From positions 1 through 7,741 of the forward strand of contig JAENWI010000056.1 of the NCBI GenBank assembly GCA_016650115.1: a stretch of 7,741 bases of DNA, given 5' to 3'. The notes under the pieces were generated by a model. It made no database searches. It was not told the DNA's origin and saw only the letters and a list, made by a program, of their open reading frames with translations. This DNA comes from Peptostreptococcaceae bacterium (GTDB lineage: Bacteria > Bacillota > Clostridia > Peptostreptococcales > Anaerovoracaceae). The translations under genes and the position numbers were made by a program. Positions 6,838 through 7,741 of this stretch are shown one piece after another (the stretch's first letter is position 1; each line of letters opens with the position of its first letter).

Positions 6838-6850
6838 GAATACAGTGAAC
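6831..6850. promoter_or_regulatory. 20-bp palindromic operator candidate
   Basis: Arms GTaCACTG (6831-6838) and CAGTGaAC (6843-6850) are inverted around AATA with one mismatched pair in eight. The centre is symmetric and the size suits a winged-helix dimer of the GntR/FadR family. It covers the predicted -10 box and start of the regulator's own gene, the usual place for autorepression. I found no second good copy in the eda control region, which weakens the idea that it is the operon-wide operator. Confidence 0.55.
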
Positions 6851-6868
6851 AATTTGAGGAGACACTCT

Positions 6869-7561
6869 TTGACACTCGTTGATATTACTCAAGAAAAAAT
6901 TAAGCAACTGATTCTGGAAAAAACCTATGATGATTATGGGTTTTTACCAAGTGAAGGCGAGTTATGTAGGATGTTGGAAGTATCACGTGCAACAATGCGA
7001 GAAGCTGTACGTGCTATGGAGGTGCGTGGATTCGTTAAACGGATTCAGGGGAAAGGCATTCAAATTGTCAATGAGAGTGTAAAAGTCCTCACTCAATCGA
7101 TGATGGATATGGTTTCAGTCGATGAAATTTCTAATGATGATTTGTTAGAAGTGAGAAGGATTGTAGAGGTCCCCGCAGCTTCTATTGCTGCAAAAAGGGC
7201 AAAGGCTGATGATATAGCAAGGTTGCAGAAATATGTAAGGATAATGGAAGATTGTTCTGTTATTAATGAGGAATACCAAACTGCTGATTTTAATTTTCAT
7301 GTGCACATGGTTAAGGCGACAAGTAATAAATTGCTTATTTCTCTAAGTGCTGCTTACAATGTCTGTACCAAACAAATAATAAAAGCTAGTCTAGACTCTG
7401 GTTCTGACCTTGAAAAAGACATGCATTATCATAGAGGGGTATTAGAAGCGATTGTTTCTCGTGATTCGAAACTCGCTGGTGAATTGATGGAAGTTCACCT
7501 AAAGGCGACAGAAAAGAATGTCAAGAATAAACGAGCTAGCGAAGAGACAAAATGCCAATAG
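6869..7561 (+). CDS. GntR-family transcriptional regulator, FadR/FCD type
   Basis: This is a cytoplasmic DNA-binding repressor or activator, probably responding to the imported acid or an intermediate. Residues 5-70 form the winged helix: LPSEGELCRMLEVSRATMREAVRAM (26-50), then GFVKRIQGKGIQI. Residues 90-215 form the all-helical FCD ligand domain, with VRRIVEVPAASIAAKRA and the metal/ligand residues D140, H144 (DFNFH), H188 (HYHRGVLEAI) and H210 (EVHL). That complete D-H-H-H set suggests a metal-assisted carboxylate-binding pocket. I choose the TTG at 6869 because GAGGAG (6856-6861) lies 7 bases before it and the 230 residues fit the family. An in-frame GTG (6845) and TTG (6809) would add unusual residues and lack good ribosome sites. 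It ends the cluster; E. coli relatives with hexuronate or aldonate roles (UxuR, ExuR, DgoR) fit the context, but orthology is not shown. Confidence 0.88.
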   Translation: MTLVDITQEKIKQLILEKTYDDYGFLPSEGELCRMLEVSRATMREAVRAMEVRGFVKRIQGKGIQIVNESVKVLTQSMMDMVSVDEISNDDLLEVRRIVEVPAASIAAKRAKADDIARLQKYVRIMEDCSVINEEYQTADFNFHVHMVKATSNKLLISLSAAYNVCTKQIIKASLDSGSDLEKDMHYHRGVLEAIVSRDSKLAGELMEVHLKATEKNVKNKRASEETKCQ

Positions 7562-7710
7562 GTCGGTTGTCCCTCCCAAATTGCTGTCACTGTTTTAAAA
7601 GTAAGATTGAACCGCTGAAGACTTGATGATGAAGAATATGAAGAGTAAGAAACTATATTCCCAAGTATATGATCTAACACGTCATTGCATCGTTGCCAGA
7701 AGGGGAGCCT

Positions 7711-7741
7711 ATGGTCCATCATGAAAGTGACTATGCAATAA
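7711..7741 (+). CDS. possible 5' end of a downstream gene, cut by the window edge
   Basis: An ATG at 7711 follows a strong purine Shine-Dalgarno (AAGGGGAG, 7700-7707) at short spacing and reads MVHHESDYAI to the edge without a stop. Ten codons are too few to assign a family. A TATATGAT string at 7666-7673 could serve as a -10 box, but no -35 is seen. The gap 7562-7710 contains no clear terminator and no other convincing gene. A 32-codon frame at 7626-7724 has only a weak ribosome site. Confidence 0.3.
   Translation, partial: MVHHESDYAI

Noticed and set aside
7495..7722. 75-codon - strand frame at the right end
   Set aside because: It starts inside and overlaps the regulator's 3' end, has a serine/tyrosine repeat of low complexity, and shows no recognisable domain.

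Overview
The window reads as one chromosomal catabolic locus, all on the + strand, from a moderately AT-rich bacterium. I suspect a spirochaete of the Sphaerochaeta/Treponema type. The main clue is the export signal of the substrate-binding protein, which ends in LFAGGATE, a style I associate with spirochaetal binding proteins. That assignment is inference and rests on little else.

Layout: (1) Positions 1-600 hold no intact gene. There is a run of protein-like but frameshifted reading segments on the - strand, probably a decayed gene. (2) Positions 600-833 are a very AT-rich control region with a near-consensus sigma-70 promoter (TTGACA-17-TATGAT) and repeated or palindromic elements. (3) Positions 834-5534 carry five closely packed genes: KDPG/KHG aldolase (eda), a PfkB-family 2-keto-3-deoxygluconate-type kinase (kdgK), and the three parts of a tripartite tricarboxylate transporter (tctC binding protein, tctB small membrane protein, tctA large membrane protein). 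Two hairpins sit between tctC and tctB. (4) Positions 5623-6762 encode an enolase-superfamily sugar-acid dehydratase or cycloisomerase of the mandelate racemase subgroup. (5) Positions 6869-7561 encode a GntR/FadR-type (FCD) regulator, preceded by its own probable promoter with an overlapping 20-bp palindrome. (6) The last 180 bases hold no complete gene; a new reading frame with a Shine-Dalgarno may begin at 7711 and run off the edge.

The genes make a plausible complete import-and-breakdown route. A periplasmic protein captures a carboxylated sugar (aldonate, aldarate or lactone). TctAB imports it with an ion gradient. The enolase-superfamily enzyme converts it to a 2-keto-3-deoxy acid. The kinase phosphorylates this at C6, and the aldolase splits it to pyruvate and glyceraldehyde 3-phosphate. 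The GntR-type protein probably senses the acid or an intermediate. The actual substrate cannot be read from the sequence. The interesting point is a TctABC transporter, a family best known for citrate and other organic acids, dedicated to a sugar acid and co-encoded with a semi-phosphorylative Entner-Doudoroff route.
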